Shown here: positions 1 to 10,275 of the stretch, piece by piece
Layout of the letters: each line of letters opens with the position of its first letter
Numbering within the stretch: position 1 is the first letter of the stretch
Assembly (NCBI GenBank): GCA_014695325.1
Contig: JACJNZ010000039.1
Coordinates: 806,001 to 870,000 of the forward strand
Length of the DNA: 64,000 nt
DNA from: Cyanobacteria bacterium FACHB-502
GTDB taxonomy: Bacteria > Cyanobacteriota > Cyanobacteriia > Elainellales > Elainellaceae
Direction: 5' to 3'
The notes under the pieces: generated by a model
Database searches by the model: none
The model's input: only the letters and a program-made list of their open reading frames with translations
Told to the model about the DNA's origin: nothing
Translations under genes and position numbers: made by a program

Positions 1-2369
1 TCGGTGAGATAGCTGTGGCAAACTTCGGGATTGCTGAACGGGAAGTCGCTCGTTTCTCGCTCTAGCGACTGCAGTGCGGTGAGAGCGCGATGGCTGATTG
101 CCACTTCTGCGGCAACCTGGAGTTCTTGGGGCACTTCTAGCGCATCTCGGTAAAATGCCATCAGCACCCCGTAGTTATCGCGGTAAACCTGGGTATAAAG
201 CTGATCCAATCGAGTCAAGGTTTCTTGACTCAGCAGGCGCATAATCCGGTGACGTTCTTCAGCAAACAGATCTTGCAAGCTGTAGGACTGATTTCCAAAG
301 GCGCGATTCATTGCCAGGATCGTTCGTGCCGCACTTGCCTGAGCCATTGCCTCAAATAAACTGTCTCGAAGCTGGGTGTACGATCGGCGTCCGGCAAAGG
401 GCTGAATACAGCAGTGGAAGTCCCAGCCACCCAGGTGCAGCACCGCAAACACCAAATGACGCGTTTCTCGAACCAGCTCTGAAGTAATTTGAATTTGTCC
501 GACTGCCAGCGTGAGCGATCCCAATCGCTGAATCTGGTAATCCATCTGATGAATGCTGTAGCAATAAAGCCGCTGATCCCGTGCGTAGGGCGTAAACAGC
601 GACGTGATTGCATAGTGCGAAGCCACCTGCTCCAGGCTAATTTGCGCCGGAATCACAAGCTGCCGATACACTTCTGCCCCGTTCTGGAAAAACTCGACGT
701 TGCTAGGAGCTGCCGCCAAACGCTTAATAAATACCTTTTCAAGCTGAACGCCTGCTACATCTCCGGCTAACTCCAGGGCACGCGCCGCATAGCGCAAAAT
801 CTGTGTACCTTCCGGGCGAGAGAGTTCATCAAAAAACCAACCGCAGCTTGTGTACATTAACAGGGTGTGCCGCTGCATTTCTAGCAGTCTCAAGGCATCG
901 ATGCGATCGCCTACCGTCAGCTTCCGGCACTGATGCTCTGAAAGAAATCGATTCACGTTAGCAGGGCTGCGATCGAGCATGACGCGAATGTATTCATCCC
1001 GCGCCTTCCAAGGATCACGAAACAGCTTTCGCCCCTGTTCTTCAAACACTTTCACAAGCTGATCCCGCAGCCAGTCCAAACTATCCCGGAGCGGTCTACG
1101 CCACTGCTGATTCCATAACCCGCCGCCGCCGCAGCCGCAGTCTTCTTGCCAGCGATCGACCCCATGTGAACAGCTCCAAGCAGTCACGGGCTTCAACTCC
1201 ACCTCCCAAGTGGGCGGATTGAGGCTGAGATAGTGGGCAAAGTTTGTCACCGTCCAGTCGTGACGCGGAAACTCTTCGACAAAGGCATACGCCAGAGCTT
1301 TCTCAGTGCCGCCCTTGTGATGCCCAAAGGTTTCTCCATCGGTTGCCACCGAAATAAGCTGTGCCGGGCGATGATCCCCGCGCACTGCCTGCCCTAACCG
1401 CCCCACAAAGTGATGCGAACTGCTCAGCACATCGTTAAAGCCCATATCGCGGGAGATGGGGCCGTCGTAAAAGAAGATATCGATGTAGGAACGGTCTGTG
1501 GCGATCGGGAACGATCCCGACAAAGGATCAGACGCAGGATTCAGATAGCAGCGATAGGGCTGGATCGGATCGATCTGGCTACCCCCCACTTCAATCCAAT
1601 AGGGATCAGGCTCGTTAGTCGTTGGAAGCGGACGACAGCGTTGCGCCTGCGAGGGAGCCAGAACAATAAATTTAATTCCTTCTGCAATCAATGCCGCCAA
1701 CGTTGCCTGATCGACTGCCGTTTCTGCCAGCCACATGCCTTCGGGATCACGTCCAAATCGGGCCCGAAAATCAGCTTTGCCCCAGCGAATTTGCGTCAGC
1801 TTATCGCGATCGCTTGCTAGGGGCATAATGATGTGGTTATACACCTGAGCAATCGCATTGCCATGTCCATTGAGGCGATCGCAGCTTTTGTGGTCTGCTT
1901 CCAGAATACGCTGATAGGTTTCCGGGTCGTGCTGTTCTAGCCAGCTCATCAGCGTCGGACCAATGTTGAAGCTGAGATACTCGTAGTTATTCACGATCCC
2001 CAGCACTTCGCCACGATCGTTTAACACTCTAGCAAAGGCATTCGGTCGATAGCACTCGTGATAAATTCGCTCATTCCAATCATGAAACGGAGATGCACTC
2101 GGCTGACGCTCGATCGAATTCAGGTAAGGGTTTTCACGCGGCGGCTGATAGAAGTGACCGTGTACTGTGACATAAACCCCATGTGCCTGCTGAATGGGAT
2201 CAGGCTTCAGAAACGCAGACGAAGCTGTATTCACATGATCCCCGCCTGATGAAGCAATGACCTCAGATAAGAAACTACTTGAGCTTGGAGCAGAAGAATC
2301 CTGCATTGTTATCGCATCTGCATAAGTGAAGTCAGAAGAATCAGCCGAGTTAAAAGATTGAGAAGTCAT
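1..2369 (-). CDS. GH57-type glycoside hydrolase with DUF3536 (C-terminus cut by window edge)
   Basis: The minus-strand frame is open from an ATG at 2369 to base 1, about 789 codons, so the C-terminus lies outside the window. After a Ser/Asp-rich, probably flexible leader comes the GH57 signature VHGHFYQPPREN at about residues 69-80. GMWLAETAVD at about 211-220 carries the expected catalytic glutamate, and a later ATDGETFGHHKGG motif is also GH57-like. The second half matches the DUF3536 extension of cyanobacterial GH57 proteins. Members of this family act on alpha-glucans (amylase or branching type), so a role in glycogen metabolism is likely but not proven. A second in-frame Met lies at residue 22. 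The gene sits alone. Confidence 0.85.
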   Translation of the reverse strand, partial: MTSQSFNSADSSDFTYADAITMQDSSAPSSSSFLSEVIASSGGDHVNTASSAFLKPDPIQQAHGVYVTVHGHFYQPPRENPYLNSIERQPSASPFHDWNERIYHECYRPNAFARVLNDRGEVLGIVNNYEYLSFNIGPTLMSWLEQHDPETYQRILEADHKSCDRLNGHGNAIAQVYNHIIMPLASDRDKLTQIRWGKADFRARFGRDPEGMWLAETAVDQATLAALIAEGIKFIVLAPSQAQRCRPLPTTNEPDPYWIEVGGSQIDPIQPYRCYLNPASDPLSGSFPIATDRSYIDIFFYDGPISRDMGFNDVLSSSHHFVGRLGQAVRGDHRPAQLISVATDGETFGHHKGGTEKALAYAFVEEFPRHDWTVTNFAHYLSLNPPTWEVELKPVTAWSCSHGVDRWQEDCGCGGGGLWNQQWRRPLRDSLDWLRDQLVKVFEEQGRKLFRDPWKARDEYIRVMLDRSPANVNRFLSEHQCRKLTVGDRIDALRLLEMQRHTLLMYTSCGWFFDELSRPEGTQILRYAARALELAGDVAGVQLEKVFIKRLAAAPSNVEFFQNGAEVYRQLVIPAQISLEQVASHYAITSLFTPYARDQRLYCYSIHQMDYQIQRLGSLTLAVGQIQITSELVRETRHLVFAVLHLGGWDFHCCIQPFAGRRSYTQLRDSLFEAMAQASAARTILAMNRAFGNQSYSLQDLFAEERHRIMRLLSQETLTRLDQLYTQVYRDNYGVLMAFYRDALEVPQELQVAAEVAISHRALTALQSLERETSDFPFSNPEVCHSYLT

Positions 2370-3211
2370 ACTCTTGGGAATAGAAAAGCAAATCAGCAGA
2401 AATAAACGCAGAAATTAATCAGGGATCAACTGAAGATAAATCAAAATTAAAAGCCACAAACCCTAGAAAGGCCGAAGGATTCAGGACAAAACGATTTGCT
2501 AGCTGCTTCAGCAAGCAAGACATGATGAGAAACACAAATCTTTTGCAGTAAGTGCTTTTTGCAATGTTTCTGCAATGTTTTTGGAATAGTGCGGTTAAGC
2601 CGATCGCGATAAAGCAGGAAACAATCGCTAACAAAATAACAAACGGGGATGATGCAAAGACCAACTCTATTGCTTAACGCTGAACAAGCAGGAAGGATAA
2701 GCCGTGCTTCACTTGCAATTTACATTTTGCGATTCAATCAGGGGAATATCTGAAGTAACTTCCTGAATGCAGCGCAGAGATATCCTTGCTGTATCTTAAA
2801 CCTAAAGCTTAAGGAATGGGGTGTGTTAATTCTCTACAACAATCTCTTACCAAATCTCTACACTAAGTGAGAGTTCTTCATGTTTAGGGTAAAACCAAGG
2901 TTAGAATTCGGCCTGCTATTTTCCAAAAACACAAATCGATCGAAACGCTAATTTTTGAAAATCAGGCAGAATAACTGATCCCCGTTCTAAAATCTGCTGC
3001 AAGCCAAATTCATCGTCATCGGGATCGCAGAAAAGCACTAGCTGTTTCTGCCGAAAAATTCACCACTCAATATTCACAAAACCCGACTTTCGCATCAATT
3101 TTGCTTTTCTCTCCAGATCTTCTGTCCATCTGAACTGAGAAAACTCTATCAATCAGAAGATATTCTCAGGATAGGGATGATCCAGATGATCCGAAGGAAC
3201 TGTGAGGCAAC
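2370..3211. other. Intergenic region between GH57 gene and glnA
   Basis: About 840 bases upstream of the GH57 gene and downstream of glnA. The only open frame of note is 81 codons at 2419-2664 on the minus strand. It is hydrophobic at the N-terminus, shows no recognisable domain and is probably chance. No tRNA or strong hairpin was seen. The stretch just upstream of 2369 must hold the GH57 promoter. Confidence 0.4.
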
Positions 3212-3237
3212 AAAAAAGGACGCACCGTAGCACGTCC
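3212..3237 (-). terminator. Intrinsic terminator of glnA
   Basis: Read on the minus strand, GGACG, a short loop and CGTCC are followed by six T. It lies about 80 bases past the glnA stop codon and fits a Rho-independent terminator. Confidence 0.7.
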
Positions 3238-3318
3238 GATCGCTCGCAAATTAGATATAGATCACCAGAGGCAATTAAGACTCAGCGGATCTCGATCGCT
3301 CATTTGAGCAGTCCCTTT

Positions 3319-4737
3319 TTAGCAGTCATAGTAGAGCGAGAACTCATAGGGGTGCGGACGCAGGCGCATCGGGTTCACCTCATTGTCCAGCTTGTACTGA
3401 ATCCAGGTATTGATCAGGTCTTCGGTAAACACACCGCCCACCGTCAAGAAGTCGTGATCTTTCTCCAGGCACTCCAGCGCATCTTCTAGCGATCCCGGAG
3501 TCGAAGGAATCTTAGCCAGCTCTTCCGGGCTGAGGTCGTAGATGTCCACATCCAGCGGTTCACCGGGATCAATCTGATTCTTAATACCGTCAATTCCAGC
3601 GCAAAGCATTGCCGCAAACGCCAGGTATGGATTCGAGGTTGCATCCGGGCAGCGGAACTCCAGACGCTTCGCCTTCGGATTTGTACCAGATAGCGGGATC
3701 CGCACTGAAGCCGATCGATTGCCCTGCGAATATGCCAGGTTCACCGGAGCTTCAAATCCCGGAACCAGACGCTTGTAGGAATTGGTCGTTGGGTTGGTGA
3801 ATGCCAGCAGAGCGGGAGCGTGCTTCAGAATACCGCCGATATAGTGCAGTGCCATCTGGCTCAGACCTGCATAGCCATCGCCTGCAAACAGAGGCTGGCC
3901 GCCCTTCCAAATCGATTGATGGGTATGCATTCCAGAACCGTTGTCGTTGAAGACGGGCTTGGGCATGAAGGTAATGGTCTTGCCGTACTTCTTCCCAACG
4001 TTCTTAATGCAGTACTTGTAGGTCATCAGCCAGTCTGCTGCCTGAAGCAGCGTTCCAAACCGGAAGCCCAGTTCGCACTGACCACCCGATGCGACTTCGT
4101 GGTGATGCTTCTCGATCGGCACACCGCACTTTGCCATCGTCAGCAACATTTCAGTCCGCAGGTCTTGCGAAGTATCAGTCGGCGCAACGGGGAAATAGCC
4201 TTCTTTGTAGCGGGGCTTATAGCCCAGATTGCCGCCCGGCTCAACACGACCAGAGTTCCAACGACCCTCGATCGAATCAACATAATAATAGCCTTCGTGC
4301 TGATTCTGGTCGAAGCGAACATCATCAAAAATAAAGAACTCCGCTTCAGGACCGAAGAAAGCCGTGTCGCCGATTCCAGTCGAGGAGAGGTAGTCTACTG
4401 CTTTTTGGGCGATCGTTCGAGGATCGCGAGAATAGGGTTCGCCCGTCCGGGGTTCCTTGATGCTGCATACCACGCTCAGCGTCGGCTCCGCCATAAAGGG
4501 GTCAATCCAGGTGGTATTAGGATCAAGCACCATCATCATGTCTGATTCGTTGATCGCTTTCCATCCCCGAATACTGGAACCGTCAAACGGTACGCCCTGA
4601 TCGAAGCTGCTCTCGTCGATTTGGTCATGATAAACGGTGAGGTGCTGCCAGGTTCCAGGCAGATCGACAAACTTAAGGTCGATGAGCTGGATATTTTGCT
4701 CTTTAATCAAATTGAGAACGTCTTGGGGGGTCGTCAT
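3319..4737 (-). CDS. glnA: Type I glutamine synthetase
   Basis: Condenses ammonium with glutamate using ATP, the entry step of the GS-GOGAT pathway in the cytoplasm. The 472 residues match the dodecameric GlnA length. Visible signatures are DGSSIRGW near the N-terminus, the metal-binding EAEFF segment, the ATP-binding [10 protein letters not shown] and the substrate-loop [10 protein letters not shown] tyrosine sits in the DIYDLSPEE loop, where enterobacterial enzymes are adenylylated. Cyanobacterial GS is instead known to be controlled by small inactivating proteins, and no gif gene is in this window. The ATG is preceded by AAGGAG at good spacing. The upstream region carries a full NtcA-type promoter, so expression should rise under nitrogen limitation. 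Confidence 0.98.
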   Translation of the reverse strand: MTTPQDVLNLIKEQNIQLIDLKFVDLPGTWQHLTVYHDQIDESSFDQGVPFDGSSIRGWKAINESDMMMVLDPNTTWIDPFMAEPTLSVVCSIKEPRTGEPYSRDPRTIAQKAVDYLSSTGIGDTAFFGPEAEFFIFDDVRFDQNQHEGYYYVDSIEGRWNSGRVEPGGNLGYKPRYKEGYFPVAPTDTSQDLRTEMLLTMAKCGVPIEKHHHEVASGGQCELGFRFGTLLQAADWLMTYKYCIKNVGKKYGKTITFMPKPVFNDNGSGMHTHQSIWKGGQPLFAGDGYAGLSQMALHYIGGILKHAPALLAFTNPTTNSYKRLVPGFEAPVNLAYSQGNRSASVRIPLSGTNPKAKRLEFRCPDATSNPYLAFAAMLCAGIDGIKNQIDPGEPLDVDIYDLSPEELAKIPSTPGSLEDALECLEKDHDFLTVGGVFTEDLINTWIQYKLDNEVNPMRLRPHPYEFSLYYDC

Positions 4738-4922
4738 GAACTGCTCCTTAGCAACGATGAGCGATTAAAATTCAGTGGAGTGGAAACTGAGCGGTTCGAC
4801 TGGATTACTCAAGCATTCAAGGCACTCTCACCCACCCAGCGATAGCAATAACCTGGAGTTGGGGTTAGGCTGCGTTCAAGAGAAATTTCGTAAATTGAAC
4901 CGGGTTGTAACACACCTGAACC

Positions 4923-4964
4923 ATCGTAGGAACTGGTTCACCCGGATTTTGTATCGTAGATTAC
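4923..4964 (-). promoter_or_regulatory. NtcA-activated class II promoter of glnA
   Basis: On the minus strand GTA-N8-TAC (4964-4951, GTAATCTACGATAC) is followed after exactly 22 bases by TACGAT (4928-4923), which fits the TAN3T -10 box. This is the consensus arrangement of NtcA-activated cyanobacterial promoters. The implied leader is about 180 bases. Confidence 0.85.
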
Positions 4965-5152
4965 AAAATGTCCCTTCTCCTGCAACTTTCCACAATTCAA
5001 AACACAACTTAATAGACAAAAAACTTAACAATCAGAAGCCTTACGATCGCTGATTTGCTGCGAATTCTGAGAAACGCACCGTGATACACTGAAGGGCGAA
5101 TTGCTAATAGTAAGCACGATTACTAATCGGAATTTTTGGGAGATCAGATCTC

Positions 5153-5662
5153 ATGCGGGACGCGGTGACGAGCCTCATTAAAAACTACGACAGCACAGGT
5201 CGATATCTCGATCGCAATGCGCTAGACACCCTCAAAGCCTATTTCGATAGCGGCACCGCTCGCACTCAGGCAGCCGCCGTGATCAATTCCAATGCTGCAT
5301 CGATCGTGCGTCAGGCAGGGTCGCAGCTTTTTGAAGAAATTCCTGAACTCATTCGTCCGGGTGGTAATGCCTACACCACGCGCCGCTATGCCGCCTGTCT
5401 GCGCGACATGGACTACTACCTGCGCTATGCCAGCTATGCCCTGGTTGCAGGCAGTATGGATGTGCTAGATGAGCGCGTTTTGCAAGGGTTGCGTGAAACC
5501 TACAATTCGCTCGGTGTGCCGATCGGTTCCACGGTGATTGGCATTCAGATCATGAAAAATATTGTGAAAGAGCAAGTTGCTGCTGCGGGCATAGAAAATG
5601 CGGCGATCGTCGATCAGCCCTTTGACTACATGACCCGCGAACTCAGCGAACAGGATGTGTAA
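5153..5662 (+). CDS. apcF: Allophycocyanin beta-18 subunit (ApcF)
   Basis: A 169-residue phycobiliprotein that replaces one ApcB in the terminal-emitter trimers of the phycobilisome core and helps pass energy to the photosystems. It starts MRDAVTSLIKNYD and ends near FDYMTRELSE, both typical of ApcF rather than ApcB. The phycocyanobilin-binding cysteine is C82 in RRYAACLRDMDYY. The asparagine in RPGGN (about 72) matches the gamma-N-methylated position of beta-type subunits. The longer length and the LFEEIPELIRPGG segment also separate it from ApcB. The gene is single, as is usual for apcF, and is followed by an intrinsic terminator. Confidence 0.95.
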   Translation: MRDAVTSLIKNYDSTGRYLDRNALDTLKAYFDSGTARTQAAAVINSNAASIVRQAGSQLFEEIPELIRPGGNAYTTRRYAACLRDMDYYLRYASYALVAGSMDVLDERVLQGLRETYNSLGVPIGSTVIGIQIMKNIVKEQVAAAGIENAAIVDQPFDYMTRELSEQDV

Positions 5663-5724
5663 TCAGAGCTGGACTGAGCATCGTCTAGACGCATGCCTAT
5701 AGCAAAACCAAACGCAATGAAATC

Positions 5725-5757
5725 AAAGGGCATTTCTGAAATGAGATGTCCTTTTTT
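5725..5757 (+). terminator. Intrinsic terminator of apcF
   Basis: AAAGGGCAT pairs with ATGTCCTTT (one G:U pair) around a 12-base loop and runs into a T-rich stretch. It lies about 60 bases after the apcF stop. Confidence 0.75.
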
Positions 5758-6126
5758 ATTTGTAATAAAAATACTCGAATTGCAGCTGAGTGGGCACAAT
5801 ATCGGTAGGGTTCGCTGCCAAACACTGAACAAGAAGGCTAACCTTGTAAAATTTCCGCTTCGACTCACCAGAATTAATAAAGTTTACGGCGATTTTTCGT
5901 AAAAGCACTTGTCTGAAGGGCAACTTGATCGCCGATACTTTTACCTAGTGGCTTGCTTTAAGCTGTAGTTGTCATCCCTTGAAGATGCAATGTACTGACG
6001 TTGTTATGCACTACTCCGGCTGCTTTAGAACCAGATTTCGGTTCTGCCTGAGTTAGCCACCCGTTAGCCCACCCTGTTAGCCCTACCGTACTAGCCCTAC
6101 GATCGACGACCTGAGAGGCAATTTTT
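5758..6126. other. Intergenic region upstream of phosphohexomutase
   Basis: No gene seen. A short imperfect repetition of GTTAGCCC/CTAGCCCTAC lies at about 6050-6105 just before the phosphohexomutase start. It may reflect slippage or a binding site; nothing more can be read. Confidence 0.35.
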
Positions 6127-7593
6127 ATGGCAGTTCCCATCTCCCCCGCGTCCCTGGCAGCAAAACCGATTACCTTTGGCACAGATGGCTGGCGTGGCGT
6201 GATTGCCGCTGATTTCACCGTTGAGCGACTGCTGCGCGTTGCACCTCTCGCTGCCCATGCATTAGCCGACACCTACGGCAGTAACGGCAGTCGTCTGATT
6301 ATTGTGGGATACGATCGCCGCTTCCTCTCCGAAGAGTTTGCCAGAGTCACCGCAGAAGCGGTTCAAGCTGCCGGATACGAAGTCTTGCTTTCGGAAACCT
6401 ACGCGCCAACTCCGGCTTTTAGTTTAGCCGCCAAGCAGCTTAACGCGCTGGGTGCATTGGTCATTACTGCTAGCCACAACCCAGGCATTTATTCAGGGTT
6501 AAAAGTCAAAGGTGCGTTTGGGGGATCAGTACCGCCGGAAGTAACCCAAAAAATCGAGGCGAAGCTCAAGGAAACGCCTGCCGCCCTCGCTGCTCCTGCC
6601 GATCCGCTTCCTTCACTACAAACCTTTGATCCCTGGAAAAATTACTGCAATACGCTGCGCGCTCAAGTCGATATTGGAGCCATTCAAACTGCGCTGCGCT
6701 CGGGTCAGCTCACTGTCTTTGCCGATGTCATGCACGGGGCAGCGGCGGGCGGATTAGCCCGTTTGCTTGATGCACCAATTCAGGAGCTAAACAGCAATCG
6801 CGATCCCTTGTTTGACGGTGGCGCACCCGAACCCCTGCCTCGCTATATCCCGACGCTGCTCGATCGCCTGAAACAGCCCCATGACAATCTTGCCGTTGGC
6901 TTAGTGTTTGATGGCGACAGTGATCGCGTGGCTGCGGTAGACGGACAGGGTAATTTCCTCAGCTCTCAAGTCTTGATTCCCATTTTGATCGAGCACCTGG
7001 CAGTACGACGGGGCTTTACAGGTGAAGTGATTAAAACGATCAGCGGCTCCAACCTGATTCCAAAAATCGCCCAACTCTACAACCTGCCCCTGCACGAAAC
7101 GGCGATTGGTTACAAGTACATTGCCGATCGAATGCTGGAAACGCAAGTGCTCCTGGGCGGCGAAGAGTCGGGCGGCATTGGCTATGGGCATCATATTCCC
7201 GAACGCGATGCGCTGCTGTCTGCTCTGTATTTGCTGGAGGCGATCGTTCAGTCTGGAAAGGACCTGAGCCATCTCCATCAGACTTTGCAGCAAAAAACGG
7301 AATACGCCTCAACCTACGATCGCATCGATCTTCCCCTCGCCAGTATGGAGGTGCGTGCCCGCTTGCTGGAACAGCTCAAAACCCAGCCCCCTACTGAAGT
7401 TGCCGGACAAGGCGTGGTTGACTGTCTAACGATCGACGGATACAAACTTCAGCTTGCCGATCAAAGCTGGCTCCTGATTCGATTTAGCGGCACGGAGCCT
7501 GTACTGCGCCTCTACTCTGAAGGACTGACCGACGATCGAGTTCAGGCAAATCTTTTATGGGCAAAGGACTGGGCAAACGCGATTTCCGGTTAA
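6127..7593 (+). CDS. Phosphoglucomutase/phosphomannomutase family protein
   Basis: An alpha-D-phosphohexomutase of 488 residues. All four signature loops are present: the catalytic phosphoserine loop TASHNPG (S116), the metal-binding DGDSDR, the sugar-specificity loop GGEESGG and the C-terminal phosphate-binding RFSGTEP. It interconverts hexose 1- and 6-phosphates. The substrate (glucose, mannose or glucosamine phosphate) cannot be set from sequence alone, so no gene symbol is given. The GGEESGG loop fits a glucose or mannose enzyme better than GlmM. The gene stands alone, converging on the ribosomal protein block. Confidence 0.9.
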   Translation: MAVPISPASLAAKPITFGTDGWRGVIAADFTVERLLRVAPLAAHALADTYGSNGSRLIIVGYDRRFLSEEFARVTAEAVQAAGYEVLLSETYAPTPAFSLAAKQLNALGALVITASHNPGIYSGLKVKGAFGGSVPPEVTQKIEAKLKETPAALAAPADPLPSLQTFDPWKNYCNTLRAQVDIGAIQTALRSGQLTVFADVMHGAAAGGLARLLDAPIQELNSNRDPLFDGGAPEPLPRYIPTLLDRLKQPHDNLAVGLVFDGDSDRVAAVDGQGNFLSSQVLIPILIEHLAVRRGFTGEVIKTISGSNLIPKIAQLYNLPLHETAIGYKYIADRMLETQVLLGGEESGGIGYGHHIPERDALLSALYLLEAIVQSGKDLSHLHQTLQQKTEYASTYDRIDLPLASMEVRARLLEQLKTQPPTEVAGQGVVDCLTIDGYKLQLADQSWLLIRFSGTEPVLRLYSEGLTDDRVQANLLWAKDWANAISG

Positions 7594-7623
7594 AGGCGCA
7601 AGGTCGATTAGCTGATAAAAAAC

Positions 7624-7650
7624 AAAAAAGGGGCTTAATGCCCCCTCTTT
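7624..7650 (-). terminator. Strong terminator of the rplJ-rplL unit (partly bidirectional)
   Basis: GGGGC-TTAAT-GCCCC forms a GC stem. Read on the minus strand it is followed by TTTTTTG and more T, a canonical terminator after rplL. Read on the plus strand it has only CTCTTT after it, so it could also weakly stop the phosphohexomutase transcript. Confidence 0.85.
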
Positions 7651-7713
7651 GAGATATCACTTTCAGAACTTAATCAATTAGAACTGAAAGTAACCAATAA
7701 AACTGCGATCAAC

Positions 7714-8109
7714 TTACTTGATCGACACTTTACCGCCAGCCGCTTCGATCGCTTTCTTAGCTTCTTCGGCTGCTTCCTTAGCCACAGCTTCTTTCACAGG
7801 CTTGGGCGTTGATTCCACCAGATCCTTCGCTTCCTTCAGACCCAGACCCGTCAGTTCACGGACTGCCTTCAGCACGGCAATCTTCTTATCTGCCGGAACT
7901 TCGTCCAGAATCACGTCAAATTCGGTCTTCTCTTCAACTTCCTCAGCCGGAGCTGCTGCACCTGCGCCCGGAGCCATCATCATCATGCCACCAGCCGGAG
8001 CCGCCGCACTTACGCCAAAGGCTTCTTCAATTTGCTTGACCAGTTCAGACGCTTCCAGCAGCGTTAGGGTCTTAAGCTGGTCTAGAATTGCATCAGTTTT
8101 TTCAGACAT
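7714..8109 (-). CDS. rplL: 50S ribosomal protein L7/L12
   Basis: Stalk protein of the large ribosomal subunit that recruits translational GTPases. The 131 residues comprise an N-terminal dimerisation domain, an Ala/Gly/Met-rich hinge at about residues 35-60 and the conserved C-terminal domain with [32 protein letters not shown]-type sequence. AGGAG precedes the ATG. It is the last gene of the minus-strand ribosomal block, 89 bases after rplJ. Confidence 0.98.
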   Translation of the reverse strand: MSEKTDAILDQLKTLTLLEASELVKQIEEAFGVSAAAPAGGMMMMAPGAGAAAPAEEVEEKTEFDVILDEVPADKKIAVLKAVRELTGLGLKEAKDLVESTPKPVKEAVAKEAAEEAKKAIEAAGGKVSIK

Positions 8110-8198
8110 TCGCTCAACTCCTAGAGTGATTTAGTAAGTGAAACTTTTCGGTCTTTTCGATCGAGATCCGCCTAGATCTAAACCTAATCGACCTAAAA

Positions 8199-8738
8199 CT
8201 AAGCTGCTTCTTGCTCTTTATCTTTATCAGCAATCGCTTGCAGTGCCCGCGCTAGTCCACCAGGAACTTCGTTGATGCCAACCGCCAGCTTGGTTGCCAC
8301 ACCATTGATCGCCCCAGCAATTTGAGCGATGAGCTGCTCTTTCGAGGGTAGATCAGCGATCGCCTTCACATCGTCCTCGCTGAGCAAGCGACCTTCCATT
8401 GCGCCACCGCGAATCACAGACTTCTTTGTGACTCTTTGGAAATCCTGGTATGCCTTCAGTGCGCCGCCAATATCATCTTTTAGCAGCAGGAATGCAGAGG
8501 ACTCTTTTGCAATTTGGCCCAGTGGCTGCCAGTTCGTGTCGTCCTGGACTGCCATCCGCATCAACGTGTTTTTCGCCACCTTACAATCGCCGCCCTTCGG
8601 ACGTAGCCGCCGCCGCAGATCGGTAATTTCAGCAACAGTCAGGCTTTTGTAGTCGATCACCACTGCAAGCTGGGACTGACTCAGGCTTTCCTTCAGTTCT
8701 GCAACAAGCGCCTTTTTATCTTCCAGCGTTCTTCCCAT
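8199..8738 (-). CDS. rplJ: 50S ribosomal protein L10
   Basis: Anchors the L7/L12 stalk to 23S rRNA. At 179 residues it matches the family, with the conserved start [17 protein letters not shown] and the motif VAKNTLMR. The ATG is preceded by a very strong AAGGAGGTGA. A terminator-like hairpin in its leader (8829-8853) suggests that rplJ-rplL is regulated apart from rplK-rplA. In other bacteria L10 represses its own leader. Confidence 0.98.
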   Translation of the reverse strand: MGRTLEDKKALVAELKESLSQSQLAVVIDYKSLTVAEITDLRRRLRPKGGDCKVAKNTLMRMAVQDDTNWQPLGQIAKESSAFLLLKDDIGGALKAYQDFQRVTKKSVIRGGAMEGRLLSEDDVKAIADLPSKEQLIAQIAGAINGVATKLAVGINEVPGGLARALQAIADKDKEQEAA

Positions 8739-8828
8739 TCGTTTCTCACCTCCTTAAGTCATTAGTAAAGAACAAACCCATTCGTGCCGTTATTCCCACC
8801 GATAAAAGCATGAAAGCTCTAGACACAA

Positions 8829-8853
8829 AAAACCCCGAACAGCGTGCCGGGGT
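8829..8853 (-). terminator. Attenuator-like hairpin in the rplJ leader
   Basis: On the minus strand AACCCCG, a 10-base loop and CGGGGTT are followed by TTTTTG. It sits inside the 280-base rplA-rplJ gap, about 90 bases before the rplJ ATG. It could end the rplK-rplA transcript or act as a conditional attenuator for rplJ-rplL. Confidence 0.8.
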
Positions 8854-9018
8854 TCAAGTGAGTTAAACTCACTATTTCATCGACCATCGATCGCGATGGA
8901 AGAAGAGAACCTCGGCAGGAAATTAAGCATAATGCGCCTGCTGTCTACGGCTGTGATTTAGTTGTGGGAATTTGGCAAACTTGTGACTCCTGCAAGTCCT
9001 TCTTAGTTTAGCGCGTCA

Positions 9019-9732
9019 TTAAGCTGCATCTGCCTTCAGATCTCGCAGCGCGTTGATATCAACTTCGATCGACGGACCCATTGTGGCAGAAACATACATT
9101 GTTCGCCAGAAACGTCCTTTTGCCCCTGAAGGGCGGTTGCGATCGATCGTTTCTTGCAGTGTCTTTAGGTTCGTCAACAGATCTTCCGGCGAGAAGGATG
9201 CTTTGCCAAACAAAACGTGAACAATTCCCGTTCGGTCTGCCCGGAACTCTAGTTTTCCAGCTTTGAATTCAGAAATCGCCTGAGCGACATCAAACGTCAC
9301 CGTACCACCTTTAGGCGACGGCATCAAGCCGCGAGGACCCAGCAACTTACCCAACCTTGCGACCTGAGGCATGACATCTGGCGTTGCGACCAGTACATCG
9401 AAGTCCATCATGCCTTTCTGGATCTGGTCGATCAGCTCCTCAGAACCATAGATATCTGCGCCAGAGCTTGAAGCTTCTGTAACTTTTTCGCCCCGTGCAA
9501 TCACCGCAACACGAACCACCTGACCTGTTCCCTTCGGCAGTGCAACGGTTGTCCGAAGCTGCTGGTCTGTGTACTTGGGGTCAATTCCGAGGCGGATGTG
9601 CGCCTCTGCCGATTCTGAAAACTTTGCGGTTGCCGTTTCCTTTAAAAGCTGAAGAGCTTCAAGCGGCTGGTAAGGACGTTCCTCAACCTTTTGCTTGAGT
9701 TCCTGTAAACGCTTCGATACTTTTTTAACCAT
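9019..9732 (-). CDS. rplA: 50S ribosomal protein L1
   Basis: Forms the L1 stalk of the ribosome that handles E-site tRNA. The 237 residues match the family. The signature [20 protein letters not shown] and the following [14 protein letters not shown] segment are intact. AGGAG stands before the ATG. It lies 111 bases after rplK in the same direction and is followed by the rplJ leader hairpin. Confidence 0.98.
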   Translation of the reverse strand: MVKKVSKRLQELKQKVEERPYQPLEALQLLKETATAKFSESAEAHIRLGIDPKYTDQQLRTTVALPKGTGQVVRVAVIARGEKVTEASSSGADIYGSEELIDQIQKGMMDFDVLVATPDVMPQVARLGKLLGPRGLMPSPKGGTVTFDVAQAISEFKAGKLEFRADRTGIVHVLFGKASFSPEDLLTNLKTLQETIDRNRPSGAKGRFWRTMYVSATMGPSIEVDINALRDLKADAA

Positions 9733-9843
9733 GTCTTACACTCCTGGGGTAATTGCGAGGAGTTTCCTCTCCCCCGATAGAATTTTCGTCAGTCTGATTT
9801 ATCAGTCTGAAATGAGGGTTGAAGCAAGTTCGTCTTGAACTTT

Positions 9844-10269
9844 CTAGTCAACGATCGTCACGCCCATATTGCGAGCGGTTCCTGCAACAATTTTCATCGC
9901 TGCATCAATATCATTTGCATTTAAGTCAGGCAGCTTAGTTTGAGCAATCTCTCGGAGCTGCGCCTGCGTGATGGAACCAACCTTTTTCTTGTTTGGCTCA
10001 CCCGAACCTCGCTCAATTCCAGCTGCTTTGGTGATCAAAACCGAAGCCGGAGGTGTTTTGAGAATGAACGTAAAGCTGCGATCCTCAAAAACGGAGATTT
10101 CTACCGGAACCACAAGACCTGTTTGATCAGCAGTTCTCGCATTGTATTCCTTGCAGAACATCATGATGTTGACCCCGTGCTGACCGAGAGCCGGACCGAT
10201 CGGGGGAGCAGGGTTTGCTTTTCCTGCCGTAATTGCCAACTTAATAATCGCTACAACTTTCTTAGCCAT
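9844..10269 (-). CDS. rplK: 50S ribosomal protein L11
   Basis: Binds the GTPase-associated centre of 23S rRNA. The 141 residues are full length, with the N-terminal Pro-rich [17 protein letters not shown] and the C-terminal rRNA-binding domain ending [10 protein letters not shown]. It starts only 6 bases after the nusG stop, so the two are translated from one message. Confidence 0.98.
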   Translation of the reverse strand: MAKKVVAIIKLAITAGKANPAPPIGPALGQHGVNIMMFCKEYNARTADQTGLVVPVEISVFEDRSFTFILKTPPASVLITKAAGIERGSGEPNKKKVGSITQAQLREIAQTKLPDLNANDIDAAMKIVAGTARNMGVTIVD

Positions 10270-10275
10270 TGAAAA

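Noticed and set aside
2419-2664. 81-codon minus-strand hydrophobic frame in the glnA-GH57 gap
   Set aside because: No Shine-Dalgarno sequence, no recognisable motif and a T-rich composition that makes hydrophobic frames likely by chance.
3820-4545. 241-codon plus-strand frame antisense to glnA
   Set aside because: No recognisable protein features, and it lies wholly inside a highly conserved gene.
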